DNA from: Trametopsis cervina
Taxonomy: Eukaryota; Basidiomycota; Agaricomycetes; Polyporales; Irpicaceae
Length of the DNA: 64,000 bases
Direction: 5' to 3'
NCBI GenBank assembly: GCA_022385755.1
Contig: MU278359.1
Coordinates: forward strand, 1 to 64,000
In this document: positions 37,079 to 50,164 of the stretch, piece after piece
How the letters are laid out: the number at the start of each line of letters is the position of its first letter
Numbering within the stretch: position 1 is the first letter of the stretch
The notes under the pieces: generated by a model
What the model was told of the DNA's origin: nothing
Seen by the model: the letters and a program-made list of their open reading frames with translations, nothing else
The model's database searches: none
Made by a program: the position numbers and the translations under genes

Positions 37079-38661
37079 ATGGCGGACTCCCCATGGCACA
37101 CAAGGTCTGCACCGTTGAACCATGACTGTTGGCTGGAGATCTGCAAATTTCTCGCCACAGAGGATAAAATCACAGATATATGGCATCTGATGGAAACCTG
37201 TCGCAGCCTCTACACCACATCTATGCCTCTCTTTGTCTCGCTGTGGTCCCGCAAATTATCTGTCAACTGCGCGCAGGACCCTGAATGCATGGAACGTTTT
37301 TGCCGGTTCATGTTGTCTGGCGATGGCACCAGGCTGACTTACCTGCGTAAGCTCGATATAGCGGACATTATTGGAAGTCATCTGTGGGATAATGTTCTAG
37401 TCTCCCAGCTCATCAGCGGCGCAACCCAGCTGGAAGAACTGGAGCTGGACGGAGCCTTGCTCGCCTCTTACATGCACGACCCCACGCTCACTCGCCACTT
37501 CCCTCATCTATCAGTTCTAGCCTTACGGAGCGCAGGCGATGCGGGAGATGCTCTGCTGGAAATACAGGCCCCTATCCGCAGACTTACCCTCGACTTCGAC
37601 GAGGTCGACGATGAACTTGAAGACAGCGACGAGGACCCCCCTGATGTCTTTTCTCTGCTTCCTCCGTTTCAAGAGACCCTCGACAGGCTTGCCGTCAATA
37701 ACGGCTGGCTGGAACATGTATTGGGCGGCGAAGTGTACGGCAGACTGTTCTGTCTACAAATGCAAAATACATTCATCCCCCCTGTTGGGCGGCTTGTCCG
37801 TGCGTTCCCCAATCTTCAACGTCTAGAGGCTCTCTTTTGCTTCACGAACGAGGATCCAGACCAGTTTCGTGTTAGCAACGAGCTCTCACAGCTGCTTGGA
37901 AATACTTGGAGGCACCTGGATGTTATCGCCGTCCATAGGCCGGACTTCCTATACGGACTTGCTTTGGGTTGTACGACTCGGTGCATTGCCTTCGAGATTA
38001 TCGATGATCGCGATGAGGCGGAAAAGGCGGCAGAGTTGTTCGCAGTCCTCCAACCCACCAGTCTTCGGCTGGGTTCACGATCTATTCAGGGGCTTAGAGA
38101 AGTGCTCACACCTATCCTGGCAAAAGCGGCGCTATCTGTCTTCGCACTTCACATTATTGTCGACATGGCTCTTGAAGGCGGGCAGGCCCCTACTGTGATT
38201 GATGTTTCTATTGTAAGCATCATTTTTCCTTGTATTAACTTGATAGTGCTCATGCGGGTGATAGGATCGCGTTTTTGCCGCTTCATCCACCATGAGGCTC
38301 ACACATTTCATGTTGACCGTATGCGCCCCTCAAGTCCGGAATGTGAGTACTTCCTACTTCATCTCCACCCTAAGCTTATGCGCTGCACCAGCGTTCAGCT
38401 CTCTCCGCACAGGAGCTCCACATCAGAGACTACGACCTATCTGAACTGGCCCGTCGCGCTATGGTCATATTTCCTTCGCTTGAGTTTGCCCGATTTTGCT
38501 TCAGTCGGCAAGATGTGTCGTATTGGCGAGTTACACGCATGTCTAGACCTCGTACTGCTCAGCGGCAGCTGGAGGCCATTAGCCAGGCAGAAGGAGACAT
38601 CGTCACCAGGGAGATATTCCCTATTCCTTCCCATGCTGAAGCGGCATTCTTCAAAGAATGA
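37079..38661 (+). CDS. F-box-like protein with leucine-rich-type repeats
   Basis: Predicted 493 residues from exons 37079-38212, 38265-38342 and 38392-38661. The first 60 residues resemble an F-box (LNHDCWLEICKFLATEDKI, then HLMETCRSLYTTSMPLFVSLWSRKL), although the leading LP is replaced. The rest has irregular leucine-rich stretches (LRKLDIADIIGSHLW, QLEELELDGALL, FPHLSVLALRS, FPNLQRLEALF) and one very acidic insert near residue 180 (DEVDDELEDSDEDPPD). This layout is typical of the large Agaricomycete F-box family that recruits targets to SCF ubiquitin ligases. The target is unknown. It differs from the four tandem F-box genes downstream and converges with the CHAT gene. Confidence 0.8.
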
Positions 38662-38930
38662 CGTCCCTCTGCAGCTGTTTATCCCTCTCATCTTCGCTTG
38701 CAGTATGATTTACCGTACGGATAAGTTCGTGTCGATATGAGTGCCATCATACACGTCTGCGCTATTTTTGAGGCAGCGAAGATACGTACGATGGGACTTC
38801 TTATCATTGTCATCACGTATTCTTACATGTATTGTACATAACTTAGCGATACAATTACCCATGAACAAGTCAAATATTTCCATGAGTCCCTCGTTGTTAC
38901 CCTAGACACCGAGAAGAGACTTGGATGGCA
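38662..38930. other. Convergent 3' region
   Basis: Short gap between the converging F-box and CHAT genes. AT-rich, with no other feature seen. Confidence 0.5.
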
Positions 38931-41900
38931 TCACATGCCCAGGTGTATAAAAGTGGCCCAGCGACTAGAAGAAACACCTTCAGTACGCATAGCCTGTACG
39001 GCTTCATCTAAGGCATATGGGACAACATCCGGGTCAAGATACTCTTGACTCGCAAATAATTGCCCATACAAGTGGCTAGCCACCCGTGGACCGTCACAGT
39101 CAGACATTTTCCTTCGGGCAATGGATGTCAGATGTGCAACGGCCAACAATGCGTTGTGGGACAGGACCTACCACATTGTCCCAACAACGCTCTTGAACCC
39201 CGCAAATAACATCGTGGCCGCCAGGTGGATCGCCTGGTCCGCTTGTGCTTGGTCACCTTTTGCCGTCTCGCACGCGCTTAGATATGCTAAGAAGGCACGG
39301 GGGAGTGGTAACGGCATGAGCTGCGCGATAGTCAACTTGGCGTCTCGCAGAATGAAACCGCTCTCGAGAGGGTTCTTGTGATCCTGGACACCGTGGCTAG
39401 CAAGGTGTAGTATTGACGCCTCGGGAAGTTTCGATAGCACGGTCTGTGAAGTAAGACCCCCATGCGAGTGGAGTATGGGATTGTCCGATTCAGGTAGGGA
39501 GATGCACTGTTGTGAGGGTATGATTCCAGAAATCTGCTCCAGCTCCGCCACCGTTCCTTTCAGAGGAGGGCCTTCGAATGGGCGCGGCACGGCGCCAAGT
39601 AGCACCTTCGCCTCGGTCATTCGAACAGGATTAAAGGTCTTCCGTGCGTGTAGCAGTGCAGCGCATGTTGGCGTGTATGAGGAGACAACATAATCGAAAC
39701 ACGATTCGCCGAATCGATTATGATCCCCAGCGGCGTGAATTGGAAGGAATGTGAACAGTCCAGTGGGGCACCACCAAATGCGAGGTCTCCTTCTCCCTGA
39801 TGTAGGCTTTCATAATACATATTAACATACGGGCAAACCGCAACACTGGAAGAAACGAACCTGCAAGCCGAGAGCGGCAAAGATCGGTTTGACAACCTTA
39901 TACCACAGCGGCCTCAGCACATCGTGTCCGCCGGAAGTCTTCTGAAAGCGCACAGCTCTATCTGCGTCATTCTGATCCCTCGCGGCTTCGTCTATCATGG
40001 AAGAGGTCCACGTTTCTTCATCATCTACAGTTTTCGAATCTCGCTGCACCCCGTCACGGTCTCCACGGTTCACAGCCGCATTTTCCAGCTGGGAGACATA
40101 TCGGCGAAGCACCGTCAAGTCGACATCTTCCAAGGTTTGAACCAGGAGCTTCGGAGTAGAATCGCTGTGTGTCTTCACCAATATGTACGCAATGCACGTT
40201 TGCTCATGTGCGGCCAGAATGACTACGGGCCCTTTAGCTCCCACAGACATCAGCTGCTCCGGGGACAAAGTCGCGAACTCCTCTTGTCCGGGTAGAGATC
40301 TGATTTCTCTCAGCAACATCTCGTACTTTTCTCCCAGGCGACGCCGACGGACCCAATCGACGGCAGGTGCGTCTATTGAGGAGCGATGAGCGAGATAACG
40401 GGTATCTTCGATCTGTCGAGCAAGGTCCTGCAGACGCTGGCCGAGTTCCAGGGGGACGTCCTCCATGGTCCGTGACCTAACTTTCAGCATCTGAGACCAG
40501 AATGTCGCTCTGCCCTTCTCGATAGTCTGTACGGCATCTCGGTCTCGTTTGGCGCGAGCGCACACGAACGAGGTTTGGACAGCCAGGTTTTCCCATGCGC
40601 GCAGGGCCTCCAGACTCGCCTTGACGTCCAAGCCTAGGTAAGCTACCTCAGGCAACAGATCGACGGCTCTGAGGTACACATCTGCAAGGTCAGAGTAATG
40701 CGCAGAAGACGATGATATTAGCTCCCCGTAAACGGGCCTCAGCGCTGACTGCATGAAATTCAAGCGAGTCACCGCATCCACGTTTTGGTCTTCGAGACAC
40801 AATGAAAGCAAGGTGCACGCTTTCCTCATATCAAAGAAGGCGGTGTCCGGAATGAGATGGATCCCTGCTAGAGTAGTGAGGAAAGCGGCGCGGTGGAAGA
40901 CACCTATACCCGCATTGGCCATGTCAAGGGCGGAGCTCAGGTGAAGGTGTGCCGCAGTAAGGTCGTCGTAATCCTTAGTCTGGTTGAACCTCCGGAGATG
41001 CCCTAGCCCTAGGAGCTGCAAGGCGATGTGTCGCTTCGGGTGCGATTCAAAGCGTGCCAATGCTTCTTGTGACATCCGCACGACTTCGTCTAGGTCATCT
41101 CGAGACGGCTTCTCCGCTTGCAACGTCTGCTCTGACAAAATTGTGGCCACCCGGATGAGGAAGTACGCCCTTGCGGTCGCATGGTTATCAGGCGCTAGCT
41201 CCAATGCGCTCTTCGCCCATGTCGCCGCCTCTTCCAAGTCGCGGAGACACGCCTCGGTCCAGTCATCACGATTATTCGCATGGCTTGACGCCGAGCGATC
41301 GCTGTATCTCTTGAATAGAGTATCGGCCAGATGCGCCAATACGCCATACCGCTGTGGATGATCCCTCGGGCATAGCTCTATACCTTCCCGAAGTGCAGCA
41401 ATCGCCCCGTCGAGGTCTGCGTCTTGGATAATCCGCGACGCATCCGTCAGGAGCATCCATCTGGGAGTGCTTCCCTCGATCCCCCGAGCCTCAAGAGCCA
41501 ACGCTTCCTGGTAGTATTGCAGAGAGAGTTCAAGGTCGGAATAATCACGCGTACCACGATGCCTCGAATAGACGGTGTTCATGAGGTTTCGTAACACATG
41601 TATGCGCTGCGGCACGTCTGCGTCGGAGGTGGATATGAGCGCGAGGGACTGTTGAAAGAACTCGACAGATGTATCAAGGTATCCAGGTCTGCCCATCTTC
41701 TCTGAGCATTCTCTGTACAAGATCCCAAGGTTCGTGACGACGAGGGGGAATCGGGAGGGCTGAGCCGACATGGTCTCCCTGAACCACGTCACCGCTGACT
41801 CGAACCTGTCGTCTGGAGTATAAACGGGGCACATACCAGCCACGAGAAGCGAGGCAAAGTTGTTGACGAGCTTGTCACGGGTGAGATCTGCTGGATCCAA

Positions 41901-42786
41901 TGCTGCCACGATCATGGTAGAACGAAGCAGGTTCAAGCCGTCGAACAGATCATCAGGCGAGTGCAGCAGACGATACCTCTCCGTCAACGTCTCTGTAAAC
42001 TCTACGACGGAAGTGAGATGGGCCACTGAGGATGCCTCTGCGGAAGACGCGTTTACGGCAAGCCATTGGAGGAAGCACGCGGTGTCCAGATCGGAAGGGT
42101 TGCTATCGCGCGTAAACTGCGTGAAGAACTCTTGCCCCAGTGTAAGTGTCAAATCTACAACGTCGAACTGGGAGTAATCGGCCGGCGCATCCACGACTAC
42201 AGTTGTCGCTGGCGGGCGCTGATCCGCGGGGATGAGATGCGCCGACGATGGAGATACGGACGCGAAGGAGGGCGACTGCTGACAGAACGACGGGAGTAAT
42301 GCTACACTGGACAAAGACACGCTGTGGGAATGTGTGCCGCGGGACAGCCAAGATCGAATGAACCATGGATTGCGGAAGACGTCTTCCGATTCACTTGGCC
42401 GAGGTAGGCCAGTACTCTGGGCAACGTATAACCCTCGCAGAAAGTTCACCAGCGTCCGCCAGCCTGTTCCACGGGAGTTAGGTACTGCAACGTGATCAAC
42501 GGTGCGGCATTCAGGATACGTCTCGTTCTGCAACGAAATTATTCTTACCATTGGTCTCCACAAAGAAGTGATCATCTTCGGACGGAGGCTTGGCTCTTGC
42601 TATTTTGATCAACAGACAGTCTTTCTGGTTTTGGCCAGGCGCGGCTACCTTCACAAGACGTTGAGCATCTGTGGTACATGAGTCATCGATGACGCATGGA
42701 GAGCTAGTATTTGAACAATGTAAAGCGAGTGTAGATGGGGATAACTTGGAAGTCACAGGATCCAAGGCTATGAGCAAACATGTCAC
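38931..42786 (-). CDS. TPR-CHAT protein (caspase-like cysteine peptidase homologue)
   Basis: Predicted 1225 residues; minus-strand exons are 42786-42549, 42484-39861, 39806-39172 and 39111-38931, all phases consistent. Residues 1-100 may be a small C2-like beta domain (CLLIKIARAKPPSEDDHFF). About 200-830 is an alpha-solenoid of TPR-like helical pairs (FPLVVTNLGILYRECSE, DLELSLQYYQEALALEARG, AWENLAVQTSFVCARAKRDR). The C-terminal CHAT domain runs from about 870, with RIWWCPTGLFTFLPIHAAG, the catalytic His in ASILHLASHG, the catalytic Cys in FLAYLSACETAKGD, and the closing VVPYALDEAVQAMR. Both dyad residues are present, so it could be an active caspase/separase-like peptidase. The relation to separase and to bacterial CHAT cell-death proteases is family knowledge; the fungal substrate and trigger are unknown. 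The first exon and start codon are the weakest part. Confidence 0.88.
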
Positions 42787-45057
42787 TTATGCAATGGCAG
42801 CAGACTTGATGAATCAAACATACCAGAAGTGTCAGGACGTAATTGCAGCTCTGCACACAATAAAGGCCCGCGTTCGCCCCCACTTGCATTTCTGGACACG
42901 GAGACGGTCAACAAATAATGTGAAAAGGCGTCCTGCGGCATAAGCATTGTAGCAGAGCCCAGCTCTGATGCTCAAAGAAAAGGACTAAAAGAAAGAACGA
43001 AGGGAGGGAGAAAAATGAATCAGGGGACGGAGCCTAAATGCGGGAGAAAAGGATCGTGAGCTTTACATTTTATGAACGTGAACCCCGAGGGCAGACGTCA
43101 ATAAGCAGACTGTCAACATCTGGGCGATACGCTAATCACCCACAGCCCACGCGGTCGCGCAGAGTACACACTGGGCTAGCCATGCTGACCAAGACGCGCA
43201 GTAGGCACCCAGAGAGCATCCGAGCAGTTGCGCCCGAGAGTTGTGATCGACAGCATTCAGACCTGGGAAGATACAGAGAGGGTTGTTAGGGCAATAGATT
43301 CATGGTTGAACGCGACTCGAATGCACGTACCGCCCGCGAAGCTTCTTAGAAGAGACAGCGCACTTGATTAGAGTGAGCGGTCCCGTCAGATTCATTCTGC
43401 CAGGCAAATAGGGAGCTTGTCGGTGGGCGGTAACGTGGCATCCTCCCAGACGACTTTACGCAATGGAGGCGCTTTTCATCAGTGAACCTTGTGCATCCGT
43501 TGCGTAGTACCCGAGCTTGTTAGGAAACACCTTTGGAATGATGCATCCCCATTCCGCAGAAGGATTCTAGTCTGAGTCTTCCAGCGGAAAGAACCGGGAG
43601 TGAACACGATACAATACGTGCATTGCGCTGGTGTAAGTTGGATTTTAAACGTTGATTCTGGCACCGAATGGTCACGTTTCTTGCACGCAGTTAGATAGTA
43701 CAGGAATACTCCAATCTTAATAAAAACCCGAAGTTGAGCTTCCACCTGCCAACATGCCTTTAGTGGCCAATGTAGTATCCGATATCTTAACAGTGGCTTA
43801 CCTGCGGTGTCTGCATATAACGGAGCTACTGTAGGTTCGTCAAGTTATATCAGCTGAAGCTCCCCAACCGCAACAGAAACGAGGATTAGCAGAGATGGTG
43901 GACCAGAGACGCAGCTTTCAAAACAGGATACAAGCAGGTGATTGAGCATGTTTTCAGACTCCGCTTACCAGGATTAAAGTGAACGAATGTGCATGCCCGT
44001 CATCGCCAAGCACACCATGTCTCATTCCTGGTGGTCATTCTCAGACCGTGGGTCAAGACTTTCAACTCAAGCGTTGAAGCTTTCAAGTTGAACGACATAT
44101 CTGAATGTCGAGATGCTAGGCTCATGCAACTACCACTGGCGACGCGCCGGCAGAGTCAAGACAGTACTTCGGCCTAGACAAAGTCTAGTTTGCGCAAACC
44201 ACACTTCTAGAACACCTACTCTGCAGGTTGGCTCTCAAAACCCGTCTGGGCTGTGGTACGTGTGCGTTCTGCTCTTGTTCTCGTCTCAACTTTATCTCAC
44301 CTGTGATCATTCAGCGTCACCTTAAGTATCTTTGTCTCTCCGAAGACCCACAACAAGTCCTGAGTCAGGCTGGTAATGCGAGCCAAGAGCACGAGCCGAC
44401 GGACTTCCAACCGAGACCTCGAAATCCTCATGAGCAGTGGTCCGACGTACGTGCCGAAGCCAGATACCGCTCGTCCCGCTCGTACCCATGTCCATCGTGC
44501 ACCGACGAACCGCTTCCCGTTATCCTTATCGGTTAACAGACTGAGAAGGAGGACCAGCGCCACCCTCAGGGTTTGCTCGTCTCCGTTGAAACCGTATCAG
44601 AGAATGCTGACTTGTCGGGTATGTGCTCTTCATTCACGCCCGTACCTGTATCGTAGCGACAGCAGGTTAGCTTTTAAACCCTCGCACAAATAGTGATGAA
44701 TATATCACCGTGATCTACCATATACAGTTCACGCGCTTGCATTATTACAAACTACAAGGGGTATGTAGGAGTGCTCAATAGGACACGTCTGAGACATCTG
44801 CGTTCAAGTCTAGAGATAGGGTAGCGATAGGACATACTGTGTATGTCTGCTAGCGCGGGATCCGTGCTCGTTAGTAGGTAGTGTCGTGATAGGATCATAT
44901 AGTTGAAGTGCACTAGCAGAAGTAGCACATTCGTTGTAGTATACGGCAACGTGATAACATTTAACGCGTACCCAACTTTGGTGTTGAGTACGAATAACGG
45001 GTATACCTCACGCGCCTGCGGGTTTTCCCGCCATGAACCTTCCACTGAACCCCCACC
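42787..45057. other. Long intergenic stretch upstream of the F-box array
   Basis: About 2.3 kb with no supported gene on either strand. Several frames under 110 residues show no motif. It separates the CHAT gene (minus) from the first tandem F-box gene (plus). Confidence 0.5.
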
Positions 45058-46411
45058 ATGATCGCGACTCCGGCCTGCATTCGCCTCCCACGCGAAATCG
45101 TGGACTTCATAACAGAAGACTTAAAAGATGAGAAGAAGACTCTGAAGGCGTGCTGCCTCATCTCTCGCTCAGCCGACATCTGGGCCGCCTCGTGCAGGGC
45201 GCACCTCTTCAAAGACATTACCGTGCATGTCCACGAGCCCGAGCGCAGCCTTGTGGAATTCATACGGTTCCTTGAGGCGGCCCCCTTCATTGCAGAGCAA
45301 GTCGAGCGGCTCTGCCTGCGCAAGACCGATGTGTACTTCGCCCAATACCCGCTCACCACGTCTGTCGTGCGCAAGAGAGAAGTATACGGGACTCGACACC
45401 CCGTCGACGCGTTTGTCGTGCGCAACTTGCTGGACAAGCTGCCGCGCCTCACCCAGCTATCTCTCCAACGTCTGTACTGCGCCCTAACAGAAGGCTCGAA
45501 TGTGACGCACGCAGATTCCAACGTCAAGTTCAAGCTGAAGATACTGAAGTACCGACCGGAAATCACCGATCTGGCCCCGCTGGATGGTTTTCTACAAATT
45601 CTGGCTTTGTTCTCAGAGGTAGACGAGTTGCGTTTTCAAGAATCACCCTTGCCAAAGTGCTCACCGCCCTCGGAGGGCCCGAAGATCAACCTGCCGAAGA
45701 TCAGTTCGCTCATATTTGAGGACGCCAATCATATGCAGGCTCTAGCGCGCGACATCCTATGCATCGCATCGTTGCGCACGTTGGGCATGCCACTCGCACT
45801 CACAGCTGCTAGCGAAATAGAGTTCAAGGCAATGCTTACTCAGTACGGCCAAGAATTATGCAACCTACAGATTGTGTTGTGCGACCTTCAGGACACGAGT
45901 GAGTCTTTGCGATGCGTTAGTCGTGACTTTCGATTGATATCGTTCAGTTCGGCAAGAAAAGTGGAGAGACATGCACGTAGACAGGCTTACGTCTCTGAAG
46001 TCCGTCACCTTTATCACTTCCTCGTCACTGTACATGTACCAAGACAGGTATCATCTGCCCTCAATTACAAACTGTCTTGGCGTCGTTCCGTCCGCAGGAA
46101 TCTCCCAGATCAACCTCATCCCTACTGTCCCGAAATACCTGGTTGACTATGATCATCAATCTTGGGAAGACTGGGCGTATCCATACTTCTCGTCAAAAGC
46201 AAGTGCGCAGTTCGACGAGGTGTGCCACAAGCTGCCCTCCCTCCAGAAAGTATTCTGGGGTTGGACGATAGGACACGTGTATTACCTCCCACATCACGCT
46301 GTCGTGGATTCTGACAACAGGATGTGGAGGACGTGGACAAGCTACAGTGGTAAAGCCATTGGGCGTTATTTTAAGCGGCTGAGTGAACGCGGCTTGCTTT
46401 GTCTCGAATGA
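45058..46411 (+). CDS. F-box protein, tandem paralogue 1
   Basis: Predicted 434 residues from exons 45058-45898 and 45948-46411, with one phase-1 intron. It opens with the array signature TPACIRLPREIVDFITEDL, followed by LKACCLISRSADIW and CRAHLFKDITVHVH, a basidiomycete F-box of about 50 residues. Leucine-containing repeats follow (LLDKLPRLTQLSLQRLYCA, ISSLIFEDANHMQALARDI). Exon 2 gives RQEKWRDMHVDRLTSLKSVT and ends LSERGLLCLE. It is expected to bind Skp1 and present a target to an SCF ligase. It has a 14-residue insert near residue 110 relative to its paralogues (around VVRKREVYGTRHP), so it may be an older or recombined copy. Confidence 0.87.
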
Positions 46412-46797
46412 ATCTTACACACTTTTTTTGTCCCTGTAGTACGTTGCTGTATCCATCTTATCTCAATCTCATTCGAGAAGACGTTTGTCAGCACCGTTCG
46501 TCTGAGTTGTAGTGTTCACTACTGTAAGTCCATCAAGAGTTGAAGCCGACGGCCCCTTGGCTCAGACGTCTATGCTCTCACAGCAGTGGCCTTCGTCGAG
46601 ACTGTAACGCAACATTTTGGGCATTTAGATAGCTCTGTAGTACTTGTGCTCACCAGGTTTGGCTGTAGGCCGTATCATTCTGGCAGGGCTCAGATTTCTT
46701 CGCGGGCGCCTACGTAATTACCAGGCGCTCACATCACGTGTACGTGTTGTATTCGTGCGCGGTTCTCTCGTCACGAACTTTCCACCGAACGCCCACC
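46412..46797. other. Spacer between F-box paralogues 1 and 2
   Basis: About 390 bases, no gene. The last 45 bases before the next start (gaactttccaccgaacgccc) resemble the leader of paralogue 1, so the duplication included the promoter-proximal leader. Confidence 0.5.
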
Positions 46798-48110
46798 ATG
46801 ACCGCCACTCCGGCCTGCATTCGCCTCCCACGCGAAATCGTGGACTTCATAACCGAAGACTTCAAAGACGACAAGAAGACGCTGAGCGCGTGCTGTTTCA
46901 TCTCGCGCTCCGCCAATACGTGGATTGCTTCGTGTCGCGCGCACATCTTCCGAGACCTCACCGTGCACGTCCACCGACGCGGGCGCAACCTCACGAAGTT
47001 CATGCAGTTCCTTGAATCGGCGCGCTTTGTTGCAGAGAATGTCGAAATGCTCTGTCTGCGCAAGAGCGGCGTGTTCGTTTCGTCATACCCAATCGACGTG
47101 CGCATTTTGCGTCCCCTGCTGGACAAGCTACCGCGGCTCCGCTACCTGTCGCTGCAACGTCTGTACTGTTCCTTGAAAAAAGGCTCAGAAATGCCGCATG
47201 AAGATTCCAACAGGAAGTTCAAGCTGAAGACACTGAAATACCGAGCGGACGAGGTCGACGATGGCTCTCTACCTGCGCTCTTGCAGATACTGAGTCTGTT
47301 CTCGGAGGTAGACGAGCTTCATTTCCAAGATTCGCCCGTGAAAGCCGGTTTCTTTCCTCTGAAGACCCCGATGACTGCAAGCAGTCTACCGACTATCAAC
47401 TCGCTCATCTTCGAGGGCGAAGTTCACCATATCCTGACGCTGTCCCGCGACGTCCTCCAGATCGCGTCATTGCGTGCATTGGCTATTCCAGTCGAACTCT
47501 CGGGTCGGCGTGCAACAGAATTCAAGAAGATGCTCGTTCTGTACGGTCAGAATTTGCGCACACTGCATCTTGTACTGGGCGATCTTCAGGACGAAGGTAC
47601 GCCTCTACTATCTGTTGTATTGCATTTTATTGACGTGGTGCAGTGCTGCAAGAGACGTGGAAAAGCATGCTCTTGGACACGCTTACGTCTCTTGAGTCCG
47701 TGACCTTTATCCTGTCAACGAGTCAGCACTTGTACAGCCCCCATTTCCCCTCGCTCGCAAACTGTGTCGATGTGCTCCCGCCCGCAAAAATCTCCCAGAT
47801 AAACCTAATCTGCGCCGTCCCGAAAGAATACATTCACACTAGCGAGAAGTTCTGGGAAGGCTACACGTTCCCGCAGTCCACATCATACCGATACGACCAC
47901 AGTTCGCACTTCGACGAGACGTGCTGCAAGCTGCCCTCCCTACAGAAAGTGTTCTGCGGCTGGACGGTGGGACATGTGTATTCACCCGAACATCCGGTCA
48001 TGGTAGATTCTGATATCACGCTGTGGAGGTCGTGGGCGCCTCACAGATGGCTATGCCTTGAAGGAATGCTTGCGCCGTTGGCTGAACGCGGCTTGCTTTA
48101 TCCCGAATGA
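46798..48110 (+). CDS. F-box protein, tandem paralogue 2
   Basis: Predicted 421 residues from exons 46798-47596 and 47644-48110, with the intron at the same place and phase as in paralogue 1. Signature TPACIRLPREIVDFITEDF is followed by LSACCFISRSANTWIASC and AHIFRDLTVHVHRRGRN. The leucine-rich part includes LLDKLPRLRYLSLQRLYCS and LPTINSLIFEGEVHHIL. Exon 2 carries WKSMLLDTLTSLESVTFIL, CCKLPSLQKVFCGWTVGHVY and the end LAERGLLYPE. Start chosen at the ATG in the conserved gcccaccatg context; an in-frame ATG 20 codons upstream is less likely because the other copies start here. Intact. Confidence 0.88.
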
Positions 48111-48457
48111 ACATTGCACACCTTTACAAATCTCATATTGACTCAATCTGATTCTTGGATATGTTCTGTACTGTACTGTCATTTGTCTAATTCAAACACT
48201 CACGATAACACCGACCATTCATCAGAGTGCATGTGTGAAGGCCGCCGTCGACGTGTGACCCCGCTTCGCAGAAGTACAACCGGTATGTTGTTAGTAGAAG
48301 CTAGTTGTATATGGGTGAAACTATATCGAGCAATTCACCTTTGGTAGCTCGTCCGTCGACGTGGCTTCCCCAAGGGCCACTGGTCAGTAACCCCCACGGT
48401 TCATGAGAGGCATTGAGCGCCCATGCACGTGTGCCAGCCCTTCCGCAAACCCCCACC
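48111..48457. other. Spacer between F-box paralogues 2 and 3
   Basis: About 350 bases without a gene. tctcatattgactcaatctgattc after paralogue 2 recurs in similar form after paralogues 1 and 4, so the duplicated unit includes the 3' flank. Confidence 0.5.
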
Positions 48458-49787
48458 ATGAGCACGCCGCCAGCCTGCATCCGTCTCCCTCGCGAAATTG
48501 TAGACCTCATAACCTCAAACCTCAAAGACGACAAGAAGACGTTGAGCGCATGCTGCCTCATCTCGCGCTCCACCAATACCTGGATAGCCTCGTGTCGTGC
48601 GCACCTCTTCAAAGACTTCACCGTACACATACATCGGCGTGGGCACAACCTCGTGAAGCTTCTTAAGCTCCTTGAAACCGCATGGTTTGTCGCAGAGAGT
48701 GTTGAGCTACTCTGTCTGCGCAACCTCGACGAGTACTCAGTCCAACAATCCATTGATGTGTGCGTCGCGTACAGCCTGTTGGACAAGCTGCCACACCTCC
48801 GTGAACTGGCTCTCAAATATATGTACTGCGCTCCGAGAAAAGTCCCGGACGTTCCACACACAAATGCGAAGTTCAAACTGAGGACCCTAACGTACCTACC
48901 GAGCATCATTCACGAAGAAACTGAGGGGTTGTCTGCCTTCGTACAAATTCTGAGTTTATTGTCAGAAATAGACGAGCTCCGTTTCCAAGGCTTGCGCGTG
49001 GAATCCGACTCCCTGTACCTCTGGACCCCACTGGCTGCAAATAGCCTGCCAACAATCAACTCCCTCATCTTCGAGTGCGAATGCGAGTGGATGTTGGCGC
49101 TCGCACGTGACGTCCTGCAGATCGTGTCGTTGCGTGTGTTGGGCATGCTACTTTGGCGCACTGCTGATGGTGAAAGCGAATTCAAGGCGATGCTTACTCA
49201 GTACGGTCAGAATTTACGCGGGCTGTGCCTTGTGCTGAGCGACCGTAAGGATATAGGTACGTCTCTACAATGCGCTGGTTATTGCTTCCGATTGACGTGG
49301 TGCAGTGCTGCGAGAGACATGGAGAAGCATGCTCCTGGACACTCTCACATCCCTCGAATCCGTGACTTTCATTGTTGCCCCCAAAGCGCGCATGAACCCC
49401 AACAGCACCGAGCTCCCTTCAATCGCGAACTGCGTGAATGTGCTTCCGCCAGCAAAAATCGCTAAGATTAACCTGATCTACGCCGTCCCACGAAGCAAAA
49501 CCAACACTCACCACGAATCCTGGGAGTCCTACGCGCTCCCGACATCTCTGACGGATGAGGGCCCCGCCCCAGACCCCAGTTCGTACTTCGACGATGCGTG
49601 CTGCGCGTTGCCCAGCCTGCGGAAGGTGTTCTGTGGCTGGACAGTCGGACGCGTATATTCTCTCAAGCATCCAATCATTATTGAATCCGACGTTATGCTG
49701 TGGAGATCGTGGACACCCAAGATTGGTCCAGACGTTGAAAAGGGGCTTCAGCGGTTGAATGACCGCGGCTTGCTTTGTCTCCAATGA
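48458..49787 (+). CDS. F-box protein, tandem paralogue 3
   Basis: Predicted 426 residues from exons 48458-49256 and 49306-49787. Signature PPACIRLPREIVDLITSNL, then LSACCLISRSTNTWIASC and AHLFKDFTVHIHRRGHN, closest to paralogue 2 in the F-box. The middle includes LLDKLPHLRELALKYMYCA and LPTINSLIFECECEWML. Exon 2 begins LRETWRSMLLDTLTSLES and ends LNDRGLLCLQ. The intron is again phase 1 at the same site, with acceptor gacgtggtgcag almost identical to that of paralogue 2. It forms the left end of a duplicated module that continues with short repeats and a coiled-coil gene. Confidence 0.88.
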
Positions 49788-50164
49788 ATCCAGTACGCTT
49801 TCCTATCCTCGTTACTGTATCTGCATTGTCTCTACCCGGTTCCCTAAGATATGCAATGCAATTATCTGCCCGAGTTGTCGCATTTCCCGCAAGATCTGCA
49901 GTGAGAGTGCACAACAAGGAGTAACAGAAAGTTCACACCGTTGATTGTTTACTTTCGTATTTTTCAGCCTAGGACTGTCTGTCTCTTCGTACCGCTGGCC
50001 TCGTCCTCGGGAACGGTGATTGTCCTCCACAAATTCAGCGAACTGGTTGAACAATCACAGCTGAGCGTAACTATCATTTGCACAACTATTCATTGACTAT
50101 TCACGTCGGCTGTTCACTTGTCAATGCGCAGCGTCAGGTCAGGTCTCCACTACCAAGACGCAAC
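49788..50164. other. Spacer downstream of F-box paralogue 3
   Basis: No gene. Its right end (ccactaccaagacgcaactc near 50150) has a homologous stretch near 54897 after paralogue 4. Confidence 0.5.

Noticed and set aside
46738..46797. Upstream in-frame ATG extending F-box paralogue 2 by 20 residues
   Set aside because: The other three paralogues start at the ATG directly before the TPACIRLP or PPACIRLP signature, and the 45 bases in front of it resemble the untranslated leader of paralogue 1.
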